A stretch of 64,000 bases of DNA from Paracrocinitomix sp039939375 (GCA_039939375.1 JBDVJO010000011.1:992001-1056000); one strand, 5' to 3'. Numbered from the stretch's first letter, positions 34,166 through 43,577 are shown. Translations and numbers: made by a program. Notes: a model not told the origin generated them from the sequence alone.

Positions 34166-35458
34166 TTAAAGTCTAGCGATAATCTTTTCTAAATCTCCTT
34201 TGTTGTCTAGCTTTTCATCTAAGACATCCATGTCAAAAGTGTAGTTGTTTTTGCCGTAACAACTAGAGATATCTTGATTGTAAACTGCCACTTGGTTGTC
34301 CGGTAAAATGGCTAATATTTTAGCATCTAATGATTTATCAATTCCGAAATTAGGCCACATAGCCTTAGGGTAATTAACAACTATATCTGAATTTGGATAA
34401 ACAACAAATACCAAACTTTTTTCTTTGTACTTGTTCATTTCATGAAAGTTAAAATCAGCTAAAATAGGTTCAGGGTCGGCCATGCTATGAATAAAGTCGT
34501 AATTGTAAGTGCCGAAACCACTAATGTTCACAGAGCGAATAAAGGGTTTTTGCAGATAATCAATTTTGTCGGCGATTTCAATCTTTTTACTTTGATAAGC
34601 AGCCAGAGCGTTTTCAAAATCTTCTCCTTGCAATGCGGCTTTTACCTTTGTGGTGAATGATTTTTCACCTTTTTTCATGGTTAAAAAATATTCATAGGCC
34701 ACTTCATTTGTAGGACTAAGGTCAAAATCATTGAACTGGGTGTTGGTTACCCATTTGTTTTTGCGCGGATCCAAAGAGTCTTGGTCTCCAACATATTCCC
34801 AAACTATTCCTGAAAAAATTGATAATTCTTCATAATCAGAAAGATCAAAATTTAAATCCAGAACGAATGCATCTTCACTTGCTTCTTTAGGTAATATTGG
34901 TTTTCTAGATGGGTCATGCCTAGGGTTAATCGCTGGTTTTTCAGGAGCATTTTCAAAAGTCCAATCACCAGTTTGCTCGTTCAATTCATAGAAATTGAAT
35001 CCTTGGTCTTTATCTGAAGCTAAATTTACTTTTAAAGATTCACCCTCTTTCACATACACTTTTTCGTTGTTCACTCTAGCATCTAATGTGAACATTCCTG
35101 CTGATTCAAAATTATTTGAAACACCAGCTGAATCATACGTCATAGGAATTCCAGAAGCTAAAATATCGGCTGCAGAATGATATTGCGTAAAGGCCAAATC
35201 AACTTGTTCTTCAATTGGGTTTCCGTTGGCATCTACAATGGCATTGGCCGGAATTTCTATTGAAGTTCCATTTGGTGAATGAAAGGTGTTGGCAACTTTA
35301 GGGTCTAGTTTAAAAATAGTGTCATTTTGAAAGTCGCCGTTTAATGGGCTATTGATTACCGTTTCATTTTCATTAGGTTGATTTGAGTTTTCGTCTGAGT
35401 TTGTGCCTGCACAACTAAATAATAGTCCTACAATTGCAATAAGTACTAATTTGTCCAT
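34166..35458 (-). CDS. Lipoprotein with beta-sandwich module shared with LRR gene
   Basis: A 430-residue lipoprotein (lipobox LFSCAG, Cys16). A low-complexity Asn/Glu linker leads to a module with IPANAIVD (69-76), then VDLAFTQYHSAADILASGIP and SAGMFTLDA. A C-terminal part contains RSVNISGFGTYNYD. The same series of motifs occurs in the LRR protein at 36783-39350 (IPADAFVD, VDLEYTEYNTPTDIFLSGIS, SGGMFKIEA, TTFGLWNCD), so the two share most of their architecture. I know of similar ZU5-like modules but cannot name this one with certainty. It is the first gene of the minus operon. Confidence 0.82.
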   Translation of the reverse strand: MDKLVLIAIVGLLFSCAGTNSDENSNQPNENETVINSPLNGDFQNDTIFKLDPKVANTFHSPNGTSIEIPANAIVDANGNPIEEQVDLAFTQYHSAADILASGIPMTYDSAGVSNNFESAGMFTLDARVNNEKVYVKEGESLKVNLASDKDQGFNFYELNEQTGDWTFENAPEKPAINPRHDPSRKPILPKEASEDAFVLDLNFDLSDYEELSIFSGIVWEYVGDQDSLDPRKNKWVTNTQFNDFDLSPTNEVAYEYFLTMKKGEKSFTTKVKAALQGEDFENALAAYQSKKIEIADKIDYLQKPFIRSVNISGFGTYNYDFIHSMADPEPILADFNFHEMNKYKEKSLVFVVYPNSDIVVNYPKAMWPNFGIDKSLDAKILAILPDNQVAVYNQDISSCYGKNNYTFDMDVLDEKLDNKGDLEKIIARL

Positions 35459-35516
35459 AATTTTGAGTTTAGTGAAATAAATCTACTTGTATTAATTTAA
35501 CAACTTTATATTAAAG

Positions 35517-35555
35517 GGTTACAATTCAAAATGTAAGTCCTGTAAAAAAGTAACC
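35517..35555. promoter_or_regulatory. Inverted GGTTAC / GTAACC sites, divergent promoter
   Basis: GGTTAC (35517-35522) and GTAACC (35550-35555) face each other across 27 bases in the gap between the lipoprotein operon (minus) and the DUF2891 gene (plus). The second copy abuts the DUF2891 ATG. The same pair recurs before the LRR gene. Confidence 0.35.
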
Positions 35556-35556
35556 T

Positions 35557-36630
35557 ATGAGCCGTATAATTTTTTGTGTTTTAATTGTTTTGTCTTTCAA
35601 TTCTTTCGCTCAGTTTGACCAAATAGAATTGACAGAGGCTAATGCCATGAAGCTTGTTGAAGTGCCTATTGCGTGTATTCATAAAGAGTATCCAAATAAA
35701 TTAGGCCAAGTATTGACAGACTCTTCGCATATTGATACACCTTCTTCACTACATCCTATTTTTTATGGTTGTTTTGATTGGCATTCATCTGTGCACGGAC
35801 ATTGGTTAATGGCAAAAACATTGAATTCGTTTCCAGATTCGCCAAAGTCTAAAGAAATTATAGTCCTATTTGATCAGCAATTCACCGTGCCTAATGTGCA
35901 AAAAGAGTTACTATACTTTCAACCTAAATTGAACCGATCATATGAAAGAACTTATGGTTGGGCATGGTTATTAAAATTGCAAGTTGAACTAATAGATGCC
36001 GATAAAAAATTCAATAAGTCTTGGTCAAAAAATCTCCAATCCTTGGTGGATCAAATTGTAACATCTTACAAGGAGTTTTTGCCAAAAATGTCATACCCAA
36101 TAAGAGTTGGTGAACACACGAATACAGCTTTCGGCTTGTCGTATGCTTATAATTACGCAGTTAAAGTTAATGACCTTGAATTCCAAGATCTTATTAGTTC
36201 TAGAGCAAAAGACTTCTATTTAAATGATGAGAATTGTCCGTTGAGTTGGGAGCCTAGTGGTTTTGATTTTATTTCTCCTTGTTTGCAAGAGGCTGAGCTC
36301 ATGTCTAAAGTGCTACCTCAAAAAGAATTTGTCAAGTGGATAAAAGCATTTTTACCGCAACTTTTTGAAAAGGAATTTACACTTGAACCAGGCAAAGTTT
36401 TGGACAGAACGGACGGCAAGTTAGTGCATTTAGATGGTTTGAATTTCTCCAGGGCTTGGTGTTTTTATCGATTATCAAAAGTGCTGCCGAAACAGGCTGA
36501 TTTGCTGATTTCTCTCGGGGATAAACATATCAAATCCTCTTGGTCTCAAGTGGTTGGTTCAGACTACATGGGGAGCCATTGGTTAGCTTCTTTTTTGCTC
36601 TATGCAATGGAGGTAAAGTCCGGTTCTTAA
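35557..36630 (+). CDS. DUF2891 family secreted protein
   Basis: A 357-residue protein with a signal peptide (1-18, ending NSFAQ). The conserved pieces of DUF2891 are present: HPIFYGCFDWHSSVHGHW near the N-terminus, RVGEHTNTAFGLSYA, GFDFISPCLQEAELM and LDGLNFSRAWCFYRL. The fold is an alpha/alpha toroid like that of some glycoside hydrolases, but no activity is established. It is a single gene with a weak terminator behind it. The AAAAGTAACCTA directly before its ATG recurs before the LRR gene. Confidence 0.88.
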   Translation: MSRIIFCVLIVLSFNSFAQFDQIELTEANAMKLVEVPIACIHKEYPNKLGQVLTDSSHIDTPSSLHPIFYGCFDWHSSVHGHWLMAKTLNSFPDSPKSKEIIVLFDQQFTVPNVQKELLYFQPKLNRSYERTYGWAWLLKLQVELIDADKKFNKSWSKNLQSLVDQIVTSYKEFLPKMSYPIRVGEHTNTAFGLSYAYNYAVKVNDLEFQDLISSRAKDFYLNDENCPLSWEPSGFDFISPCLQEAELMSKVLPQKEFVKWIKAFLPQLFEKEFTLEPGKVLDRTDGKLVHLDGLNFSRAWCFYRLSKVLPKQADLLISLGDKHIKSSWSQVVGSDYMGSHWLASFLLYAMEVKSGS

Positions 36631-36656
36631 ATTTTGCAACCATAATATTTGATATT

Positions 36657-36691
36657 AAAAAGCGTTTACCTTTTTCTAATTAACGCTTTTT
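36657..36691 (+). terminator. Terminator after DUF2891 gene
   Basis: Stem AAAAAGCGTT (36657-36666) / AACGCTTTTT (36682-36691) with a 15-base loop and a T tract. The GC core is short, so it is of moderate strength. Confidence 0.6.
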
Positions 36692-36703
36692 AACTTTTTG
36701 TAT

Positions 36704-36777
36704 GTAACAAGGTTACCTTTTCAATTGTCTCACATAAAATACTGAAGCCAGTTTTGGTTTTAGTTATAAAAGTAACC
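36704..36777. promoter_or_regulatory. GTAAC-N3-GTTAC dyad and GTAACC site before LRR gene
   Basis: A perfect dyad GTAAC-AAG-GTTAC lies at 36704-36716, with a further GTAACC at 36772-36777. The 12-mer AAAAGTAACCTA (36768-36779) is identical to the one before the DUF2891 ATG (35546-35557). This may be an operator for a shared regulator; the protein is unknown. Confidence 0.4.
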
Positions 36778-36782
36778 TACAT

Positions 36783-39350
36783 ATGAAAAAGTTCAGCCTA
36801 ATTATTTCTTGCCTGTTATTGACAGTATCAAGTATTGCAAAGAAGATCACAAATGTTTCAGAATTAAAGGGAGATTTCAATCAAATCACAGAAATTGATT
36901 TTAGTAATAAAGGAATTATAGATTTTCCTTTGGATATTTTAAAGTGTAAAAATCTAAAAGCGCTTAATTTATCTAATAACGGATTTGTCAAGATGCCTAA
37001 GCAATTAAGCAAGCTTACTAAGCTCAAATCTTTAGACCTTTCTGAGAATCAAAATATGAGTCCGTATTCATTAAAAATGATTTTGGATAGTTCTAAATTT
37101 CAGCTTGAAAGTTTATCTATTGCAAATTGTGCCTTATTTTTTCTCCCAAACTCTATTGCGAATCAAGCTGAATTGAAAGATTTGGATATTTCATCCAATT
37201 ATATCAGAAAACTACCCTACGAAATGATGCAGTTGAATAGACTGGAGCGTTTAAATGCAGCTTCAAATCAACTTGAGCAAATGGCAAACCTATGTAGTTA
37301 TTGGTGGTCGTTAAAAGAGATTGATGTAACTGATAATGCAAAGCTTGACGCAAACGGGCTCATGATGAGTTTGAGTTACATGGATGGATTAGAGCGAATT
37401 GCTATTTCAAATATTACAGAATTGCCCTCGTCTTTCAAATATCTACAAGTGAATGATTTAACTTTTGAACATTCTACCATTCCGCATTTTAGAAGAAGAG
37501 ATTATGCTTCAAAAATAGGACGTTTAAGTTTTGTGGATTGTAATTTTCCAAACCCTGAGGAGGTAGTAAATTCTCTAAATGAACATGTAAAACCTAGTCA
37601 TTTAACTTTTGCTCAAATGGAAGCACAGCAGTTGGTACCTTTTTTAAGTGTTAACGTAGATTCATTGGTGATAAGAAATAATGGGCTTTCAGCTATTTCT
37701 CCTATTGCAAAAATGTCCGACTTAAAATGGGTAGATGCTAGGCAAAATAAAATCAAACAATCTGATATTGAACTGTTACATAAAACTAGACCTGAGGTTG
37801 AGATTATGTATTCAGAGCCAGTTCAAAAACAAGTTGGAATCATTCCGCCATTTAAGGGGTTAGAACCTAAACCAATAAGTAAAAATGTAATAGCCGGAAA
37901 AGAGCAAAGTGTAAAGTTAGGCGAAACAGTTTTTGAGATTCCGGCAGATGCTTTTGTTGATGTAAATGGAGCAATCTATAAAGGCGCGGTAGATTTGGAG
38001 TATACAGAGTACAATACCCCAACAGATATTTTCTTATCTGGAATTTCAATGACAACTTCTACGGAAGATGGAGAAGAACAAGTAATGCTTTCTTCTGGTG
38101 GGATGTTTAAGATTGAAGCAAAAGATAACCAAGGGAACAAACTTGAGGTGAATGCAGACTCCCCAATATCAGCGAACGTACGAACTCAAAATCAAAATTC
38201 GGACATGAGAACTTGGGTGATGAAAGATGATGGAGTGTGGGAAGAAAGAGGAATGAACGACTTACTGAAATTGTTTAATGTTGACACAGAAGAATTGGAC
38301 TCAATCATGGGAGACAATCTCTATGATATGGAAGAGGATGGTGTGCTTTACCTGAGAGATCGATACGTGCCTAAAGTTAAAAAGGCGCCAAAATTGAAGG
38401 AGTTTTATATTGAGTTTGAAAAATTACCAACTTGGCACAAGAAAAAAGAAATGACCTATGAGAATGGATTGGCCGTTGTTAAAACAAGAGAGCATCATGC
38501 TGATTTTATTGCGTCTCAAAAATTACTTTTTGATGGAGATAGCGCGGCGTTTTATAAAGAAACCTTAGAAAAAATAGAAGCAGCTTGTAAGGATAAATAT
38601 AAAGATTTGAGGCTGAGAAACTCAGCTTACTATTCAAGATTTGGTTTAAACTTAATCTCAAATTTACAGTTGAAACCAGATTATGAAAATGACAATTTAG
38701 ACCTAGTTTTCAATTTTAAAGATTCGGTCATTAACATTCCAGTCATATTTGACACCAAAGTCAAGTCGAACAACTATAGATCAAAAGAATTGGCATCTAA
38801 CTTCACTAATTATCAATATAATTTGAAGCGGTATGTGAAAGAGAAACGCAGAAATAAAAACAGACTTGCCCCATTCATTGCTCGAATGCAGATGAAAATT
38901 GCGAAGAAGGCTAGAGAAGCTGAAAAAAGACGTCTTAAGGCTTTAGAGCGTCAAAGAAAAGCGATAGAAAAAGGACGAGATGCGAGTATGCTCAGAGTGG
39001 TACCTATTACTACTTTTGGATTATGGAATTGTGATGCAAGATCGCGTATGCAAAAACCTAAAAAACTAAATGTAGATTTTACTCATGCTGATGGAGAAGT
39101 TATTGCAGAAGAGGAAGAGCAGATAGTAGTTATTGATAGAAGTTCAAATGGAGTATTAAGGTTTCAGGACAGAGCTCGGGCATTTTTTGATAGCAATTCG
39201 GCAAATTTAATCGTTGTGTTTTTTGCGACTGGAATAGGAATATTTCAAACATGGAAACAGGAGATTAAGAATAAAGAAATGAAGCTTCACTTTTTAGATA
39301 ATGAAGAAGTAGATCGCAATAAAATTAATCGATATATCACGGGAACATGA
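36783..39350 (+). CDS. LRR protein with shared beta-sandwich module
   Basis: An 855-residue protein. It has a signal peptide (about 1-19) and leucine-rich repeats (about 30-340; NLKALNLSNNGF, KLKSLDLSENQN, ELKDLDISSNYI). Next comes the module shared with the lipoprotein at 34166 (IPADAFVD at 386-393, SGGMFKIEA, later TTFGLWNCD). A Lys/Arg-rich coiled stretch (about 700-735) and a hydrophobic helix near the C-terminus (about 806-825) follow. Beyond the helix is a short charged tail, so the protein may be anchored in the inner membrane with its bulk in the periplasm. It overlaps the next gene by 4 bases. Confidence 0.85.
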   Translation: MKKFSLIISCLLLTVSSIAKKITNVSELKGDFNQITEIDFSNKGIIDFPLDILKCKNLKALNLSNNGFVKMPKQLSKLTKLKSLDLSENQNMSPYSLKMILDSSKFQLESLSIANCALFFLPNSIANQAELKDLDISSNYIRKLPYEMMQLNRLERLNAASNQLEQMANLCSYWWSLKEIDVTDNAKLDANGLMMSLSYMDGLERIAISNITELPSSFKYLQVNDLTFEHSTIPHFRRRDYASKIGRLSFVDCNFPNPEEVVNSLNEHVKPSHLTFAQMEAQQLVPFLSVNVDSLVIRNNGLSAISPIAKMSDLKWVDARQNKIKQSDIELLHKTRPEVEIMYSEPVQKQVGIIPPFKGLEPKPISKNVIAGKEQSVKLGETVFEIPADAFVDVNGAIYKGAVDLEYTEYNTPTDIFLSGISMTTSTEDGEEQVMLSSGGMFKIEAKDNQGNKLEVNADSPISANVRTQNQNSDMRTWVMKDDGVWEERGMNDLLKLFNVDTEELDSIMGDNLYDMEEDGVLYLRDRYVPKVKKAPKLKEFYIEFEKLPTWHKKKEMTYENGLAVVKTREHHADFIASQKLLFDGDSAAFYKETLEKIEAACKDKYKDLRLRNSAYYSRFGLNLISNLQLKPDYENDNLDLVFNFKDSVINIPVIFDTKVKSNNYRSKELASNFTNYQYNLKRYVKEKRRNKNRLAPFIARMQMKIAKKAREAEKRRLKALERQRKAIEKGRDASMLRVVPITTFGLWNCDARSRMQKPKKLNVDFTHADGEVIAEEEEQIVVIDRSSNGVLRFQDRARAFFDSNSANLIVVFFATGIGIFQTWKQEIKNKEMKLHFLDNEEVDRNKINRYITGT

Positions 39351-40123
39351 GAGTTGTAGTGCAAATAAGCGTTCTAGTTTTTATCGCGTACTCATGTAGC
39401 GGACAGAACAGAAAATTTTTAATTCACTTTAATAATAGTTCGAACTTTCAACATGAAGTGCGTTCTGCAAGTGATGCAAGATTGAGTTATGAATCATTTG
39501 ATGAAGAAGAAATTTGTGGAGGAACGATAGACGCCATCAATTCTAATTTATTAAGACGTAATAGAGATGAGCTGAGGCAAGATTCTATTTTAAATAGATT
39601 ATGTGAATCTGCAGTTGAGAAGTTTTCAAAATCACGTTTTGTTTATCGAAAAAAACTAAAAAAAGAATTAGCCTCAATTGATTATGCTTTGCGTTTATCT
39701 GGGGCAAGCAACAGGATGTTATTGACCTATTGTTTCAGAGTTGATTTGTTAGATTTAGTTCCTGGGGCAAGTTTTTATTGCAATAAAAGAGAGAAGACTT
39801 CCGCTATCCACTTATATGAAGGCAAAGCTCCTAAAATTAGAAATAAAGAGCATCCTGATTATAAAGATCCTGTTCCGCTTAAAACCAAAACTGTACGGCA
39901 AACTGTTGATGAAATTATGCGTGTTTTTACGTCAAAAAATGGTATGCGAGAAGTGAATTCAAGAAAGTATACGCAAGTTGGATTGGCTTGCAGGTTGGAT
40001 GATCGCACATTGAATCAATCAAAGAGACCTACATTGTATTTTTCGATAATGTTGGCCGGAAAGCAGATGCAACAGGTGAAAAAGAAAGATGTAACCGAAA
40101 GAATTATGCGTTATGATGAATAA
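39347..40123 (+). CDS. Secreted protein, possibly CAP-like, unknown
   Basis: A 258-residue protein with an N-terminal signal (FIAYSCSG; a weak lipobox is possible). The middle has INSNLLRRNRDELRQDSILNRLCESAVEKF, and the end has KYTQVGLACRLD followed by LYFSIMLAG. This order faintly resembles CAP/SCP-like domains, where a helix carrying Asn-Arg-Arg is followed by a late YxxVG strand. The catalytic-type His/Glu residues are not clear, so this is only a suggestion. The start overlaps the LRR gene (ATGA), implying a joint role. The last 13 bases overlap the convergent rfbB gene. Confidence 0.65.
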   Translation: MRVVVQISVLVFIAYSCSGQNRKFLIHFNNSSNFQHEVRSASDARLSYESFDEEEICGGTIDAINSNLLRRNRDELRQDSILNRLCESAVEKFSKSRFVYRKKLKKELASIDYALRLSGASNRMLLTYCFRVDLLDLVPGASFYCNKREKTSAIHLYEGKAPKIRNKEHPDYKDPVPLKTKTVRQTVDEIMRVFTSKNGMREVNSRKYTQVGLACRLDDRTLNQSKRPTLYFSIMLAGKQMQQVKKKDVTERIMRYDE

Positions 40124-41157
40124 TGTTCCTTGTAATAATCTTGATAATCGCCCGAAGTGATGTTGTCAATCCATTCTTCATTGTCCAAATACCATTGAAT
40201 TGTTTTATCTAAACCTTCTTCAAACTCAAGAGAAGGAACCCACCCTAATTCATTTTTAATTTTATTGGCATCAATTGCGTAACGCATGTCGTGCCCGGCT
40301 CTGTCGGTAACGAAAGTGATTAATTTTTCAGAGGTACCTGCATCTCTAGCAAGTTTTTCATCCATGATACGACACATTTCTTTCACTAAGGCAATATTTG
40401 TCCATTCATTCCAGCCACCAATGTTATAGGTTTCGCCAATTTCCCCTTTGTGAAAAATAGTATCTATTGCTCGAGCATGATCTTCTACCCATAACCAATC
40501 TCTAACATTTTCACCTGTTCCATAAACAGGAAGTGGCTTGTTGTTTTTGATGTTGTTAATCATCAATGGAATCAGTTTTTCTGGAAATTGATGAGAACCG
40601 TAGTTGTTTGAACAGTTGGATATTTTAACTGGTAATTTATAGGTGTGGAAATAGGCTCTTACTAAATGATCTGAGCTCGCTTTTGATGCAGAATAAGGGC
40701 TTCTAGGATCATAGGCAGTGTCTTCTAAAAAGAAACCTTCTTCACCTAACGAACCATAAACTTCGTCTGTAGAGATGTGATAAAAAGTATGATTGTCACC
40801 AGTCCAATTCGTTCTGGCAACTTCTAGCAGATTGGCTGTTCCAACAATATTTGTGATAATGAATTCCATGGGACCAGAAATTGAACGGTCAACATGTGAT
40901 TCTGCAGCTAAGTGGATGACATCTGTTATTTTTTCTTTTTCAAACAGTTGAACTAGAAAGTCCTTGTCTTGAATATCTCCTTTGACAAACGTATAATTAG
41001 GAGCATTTTCAATATCCGTTATATTTTTAAGATTTCCAGCATACGTCAATTTGTCCAAGTTGACAATGTCGTAATTGGGGTATTTATTGATAAATAGTCG
41101 CACTACATGAGAACCAATAAAACCAGCTCCTCCGGTTACTAAAATTCTTTTCTTCAT
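40111..41157 (-). CDS. rfbB: dTDP-glucose 4,6-dehydratase
   Basis: A 348-residue short-chain dehydrogenase (extended type) converting dTDP-glucose to dTDP-4-keto-6-deoxyglucose. Visible motifs are the NAD loop GGAGFIGS (9-16), STDEVYG (active Asp131/Glu132) and YSASK (Tyr155, Lys159). The length is typical. It is the last gene of the sugar operon. The usual partners rfbA, rfbC and rfbD are absent, so they must lie elsewhere, or the true substrate differs. The 3' end overlaps the convergent gene by 13 bases without a terminator. Confidence 0.93.
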   Translation of the reverse strand: MKKRILVTGGAGFIGSHVVRLFINKYPNYDIVNLDKLTYAGNLKNITDIENAPNYTFVKGDIQDKDFLVQLFEKEKITDVIHLAAESHVDRSISGPMEFIITNIVGTANLLEVARTNWTGDNHTFYHISTDEVYGSLGEEGFFLEDTAYDPRSPYSASKASSDHLVRAYFHTYKLPVKISNCSNNYGSHQFPEKLIPLMINNIKNNKPLPVYGTGENVRDWLWVEDHARAIDTIFHKGEIGETYNIGGWNEWTNIALVKEMCRIMDEKLARDAGTSEKLITFVTDRAGHDMRYAIDANKIKNELGWVPSLEFEEGLDKTIQWYLDNEEWIDNITSGDYQDYYKEHYSS

Positions 41158-41200
41158 GCTTTTGAAACGCTTATTATCAGTTTTTATTCCTTAAAAAATC

Positions 41201-42502
41201 TTAAAGTGACCAGTAGTCGATATTCTTGATTTTGTTTTTGTAGATACCTTTTAAATCAACAATGATTCCTTTATCATCTCTTAAAAGATTTTGAAAGTCA
41301 GCTTCTTCCATTTCCACATATTCGGCGTGGTTTACAGCTACGATTACTGCGTCATAGTCATTTGTTGGAGCCGCTTTAATTTCAAATCCATATTCTTCAA
41401 ACACTTCGGCAGAATCTGCATGTGGATCTACAACGTCAACTGTACAAGCAAAAGATTCTAGTTCCTTGATAACATCTTCAATTTTTGAATTTCTAATGTC
41501 AGAAACGTCTTCTTTAAAGGTTGCTCCCATTACCAAAACTTTGGCTTCCATTGGGTTTTTGCCGTGTCCGATCATCTTCTTCACGGTTTGTTTACCCACA
41601 TAGAATCCCATAGAATCGTTCACGTATCTTCCAGAATTGATGATTTTGGCGTGATATCCAACTTGCTTGGCTTTATGCGTTAAATAATAAGGGTCTACTC
41701 CAATACAATGTCCACCTACAAGCCCGGGTCTGAAATTCAAGAAATTCCATTTGGTTCCTGCCGCAGCAAGTACATCATAGGTATTGATTCCTAATTTGTT
41801 AAAGATGATAGAAAGCTCATTAATTAAAGCAATGTTGACGTCTCTTTGCGTGTTCTCAATAATCTTTGCAGCTTCAGCAACTTTAATGGATGCTGCTCTA
41901 TGTACTCCGGCTTCAACTACTAATTCGTATGTTTTGGCGATATGCTCTGCAGAGTCAGGGTCGCAACCTGAAGATACCTTAACAATAGATGAAAGTGTGT
42001 GAACTTTATCTCCAGGATTAATTCTTTCTGGAGAGTAACCAACTTTAAAGTCATCCATAAATTTTAACCCAGATTCTGCTTCTAAAACAGGGATACAATC
42101 TTCTTCTGTACACCCAGGGTAAACAGTAGATTCATAAACTACGTAATCTCCCTTTTTTAAAACTTGACCAACTGTTGAACTCGCTCCTAGTAATGGAGTC
42201 AAATCAGGTAGTTTACTGTCGTCAATAGGTGTTGGCACAGCTACTACGTAAAAAGATGCTGCTTCTAAATCTTTAATATTATGCGTGAAACTTATATCAC
42301 AACCATCAAAATCTGATGCCACTAATTCATTAGAGGGGTCAATATTATTACGCATCATTTCAACACGTTTCGCATTGATGTCAAATCCGATAACTTTAAT
42401 TTTTTTTGCAAATTCTAAGGCAATTGGTAAACCTACATATCCTAATCCTACAACTGCTAATGTTGCTTCTTTATCTACAAGTTTTTCGTAAATTGATTTC
42501 AT
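41201..42502 (-). CDS. UDP-HexNAc 6-dehydrogenase (TviB/WbpO/WbpA type)
   Basis: A 433-residue nucleotide-sugar dehydrogenase. The NAD loop VVGLGYVGLP (17-26), the central VAEAAKIIENTQRDVNIALINE helix (quoted in parts) and the catalytic Cys266 in GGHCIGVD are clear. RPGLVGGHCIGVDPYYLTHKA-like sequence (in parts) places it with TviB/WbpO rather than with UDP-glucose dehydrogenases. It oxidises C6 of UDP-GlcNAc or UDP-GalNAc to the uronic acid. With the WbpB, WbpD and WbpE homologues around it, UDP-GlcNAcA is the likely product. It lies 25 bases after the WbpB-like gene. Confidence 0.9.
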   Translation of the reverse strand: MKSIYEKLVDKEATLAVVGLGYVGLPIALEFAKKIKVIGFDINAKRVEMMRNNIDPSNELVASDFDGCDISFTHNIKDLEAASFYVVAVPTPIDDSKLPDLTPLLGASSTVGQVLKKGDYVVYESTVYPGCTEEDCIPVLEAESGLKFMDDFKVGYSPERINPGDKVHTLSSIVKVSSGCDPDSAEHIAKTYELVVEAGVHRAASIKVAEAAKIIENTQRDVNIALINELSIIFNKLGINTYDVLAAAGTKWNFLNFRPGLVGGHCIGVDPYYLTHKAKQVGYHAKIINSGRYVNDSMGFYVGKQTVKKMIGHGKNPMEAKVLVMGATFKEDVSDIRNSKIEDVIKELESFACTVDVVDPHADSAEVFEEYGFEIKAAPTNDYDAVIVAVNHAEYVEMEEADFQNLLRDDKGIIVDLKGIYKNKIKNIDYWSL

Positions 42503-42527
42503 TTTTCAATAAGTATTTTGCTGATCT

Positions 42528-43577
42528 TTAAGATCTTGTTTTTTCATTAAAGTAGTTGTCACGCACTTCGTAAATACGTTCTATAATCTCAACAACTTTT
42601 AAACCTTCAAGCGCATTTGTTGTTGGAGTAGTTCTGTTTTTTAGCGAATCTACTACATTTTCAATAATATAATGATGATTTGCGGCAGAACCTTTGTAAT
42701 GACCGTAGTCATTTGCAGGGTTTGAAGGAGGCAGTTCTGGCATTTCATAATTTTCTATGTTGCACACTTCAATTTCGTTCATGTACTGTCCTCCGATTTT
42801 TACTGATCCTTTTTCACCAATAATTGTCATTGAACTTTCAAGGTTTTGATTCCAAATAGAAGTAGAGTAGTTGAGAGCACCCATTCCACCGTTTACGAAT
42901 TCAAAATTTACAAACCCTGAATCTTCAAAAGCAGTAGAGTCTTGATGATTAAAGTCTGCAAATCTGCCTTGAATATTTTTAATGTCACCAAATAACCAAT
43001 ACATGATGTCAATGAAATGCGAGAATTGGGTAAATAAAGTTCCACCATCTAAGTCAGGTGTTCCTTTCCATCCTCCGGCTTTGTAATATCTGTCGTCTCT
43101 GTTCCAGTAACAATTCAATTGAACCATATAGATATCACCTAGTTTTTTGTCTTTAATAACACTCTTAATCCATTCTGAGGGAGGAGAGTATCTGTTTTGC
43201 ATGACACAAAAAACTTGCTTAGAATTCTGAAGTGCTGTATAAATAACACTTTCACAGTTGTCTTTAGACAGTCCCATTGGCTTTTCACAAACTACGTGGT
43301 ATCCAGCGCCTAAAGATTTTTTTGCTTGTTCAGCATGTAAGCCGTTAGGTGTGCAAATACAAATTACGTCTATACTTAATTTTGCATTTAGTAATTCTTC
43401 TATGGAATGGAAAAAAGGGACGTTTCCGAATGGTTCAAGTGCTAAGTCACCTTTGTTAGCAATATCTACTAAACCAACTAATTCAGATTCCTCATTTCGA
43501 GCAATCATAGTCGCATGACGTTTACCTATATGGCCACAGCCTACAACTGCAAACCGAATTATTTTATCTTCTGACAT
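42528..43577 (-). CDS. wbpB: WbpB-like UDP-GlcNAcA 3-dehydrogenase
   Basis: A 349-residue Gfo/Idh/MocA oxidoreductase. The Rossmann start FAVVGCGHIGKRH and the signature CEKPMG (Lys99) are present, followed by the C-terminal beta-sheet substrate domain. In the WbpA-B-E-D pathway WbpB oxidises C3 of UDP-GlcNAcA before transamination. Position next to WbpD and near WbpE supports this over other members of the family. It overlaps the acetyltransferase gene by one base. Confidence 0.85.
   Translation of the reverse strand: MSEDKIIRFAVVGCGHIGKRHATMIARNEESELVGLVDIANKGDLALEPFGNVPFFHSIEELLNAKLSIDVICICTPNGLHAEQAKKSLGAGYHVVCEKPMGLSKDNCESVIYTALQNSKQVFCVMQNRYSPPSEWIKSVIKDKKLGDIYMVQLNCYWNRDDRYYKAGGWKGTPDLDGGTLFTQFSHFIDIMYWLFGDIKNIQGRFADFNHQDSTAFEDSGFVNFEFVNGGMGALNYSTSIWNQNLESSMTIIGEKGSVKIGGQYMNEIEVCNIENYEMPELPPSNPANDYGHYKGSAANHHYIIENVVDSLKNRTTPTTNALEGLKVVEIIERIYEVRDNYFNEKTRS

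Noticed and set aside
39347..40123. Firm assignment of this protein to the CAP/SCP superfamily
   Set aside because: Only the order of two short motifs fits; the expected His and Glu residues are not identifiable, so it is left as unknown.
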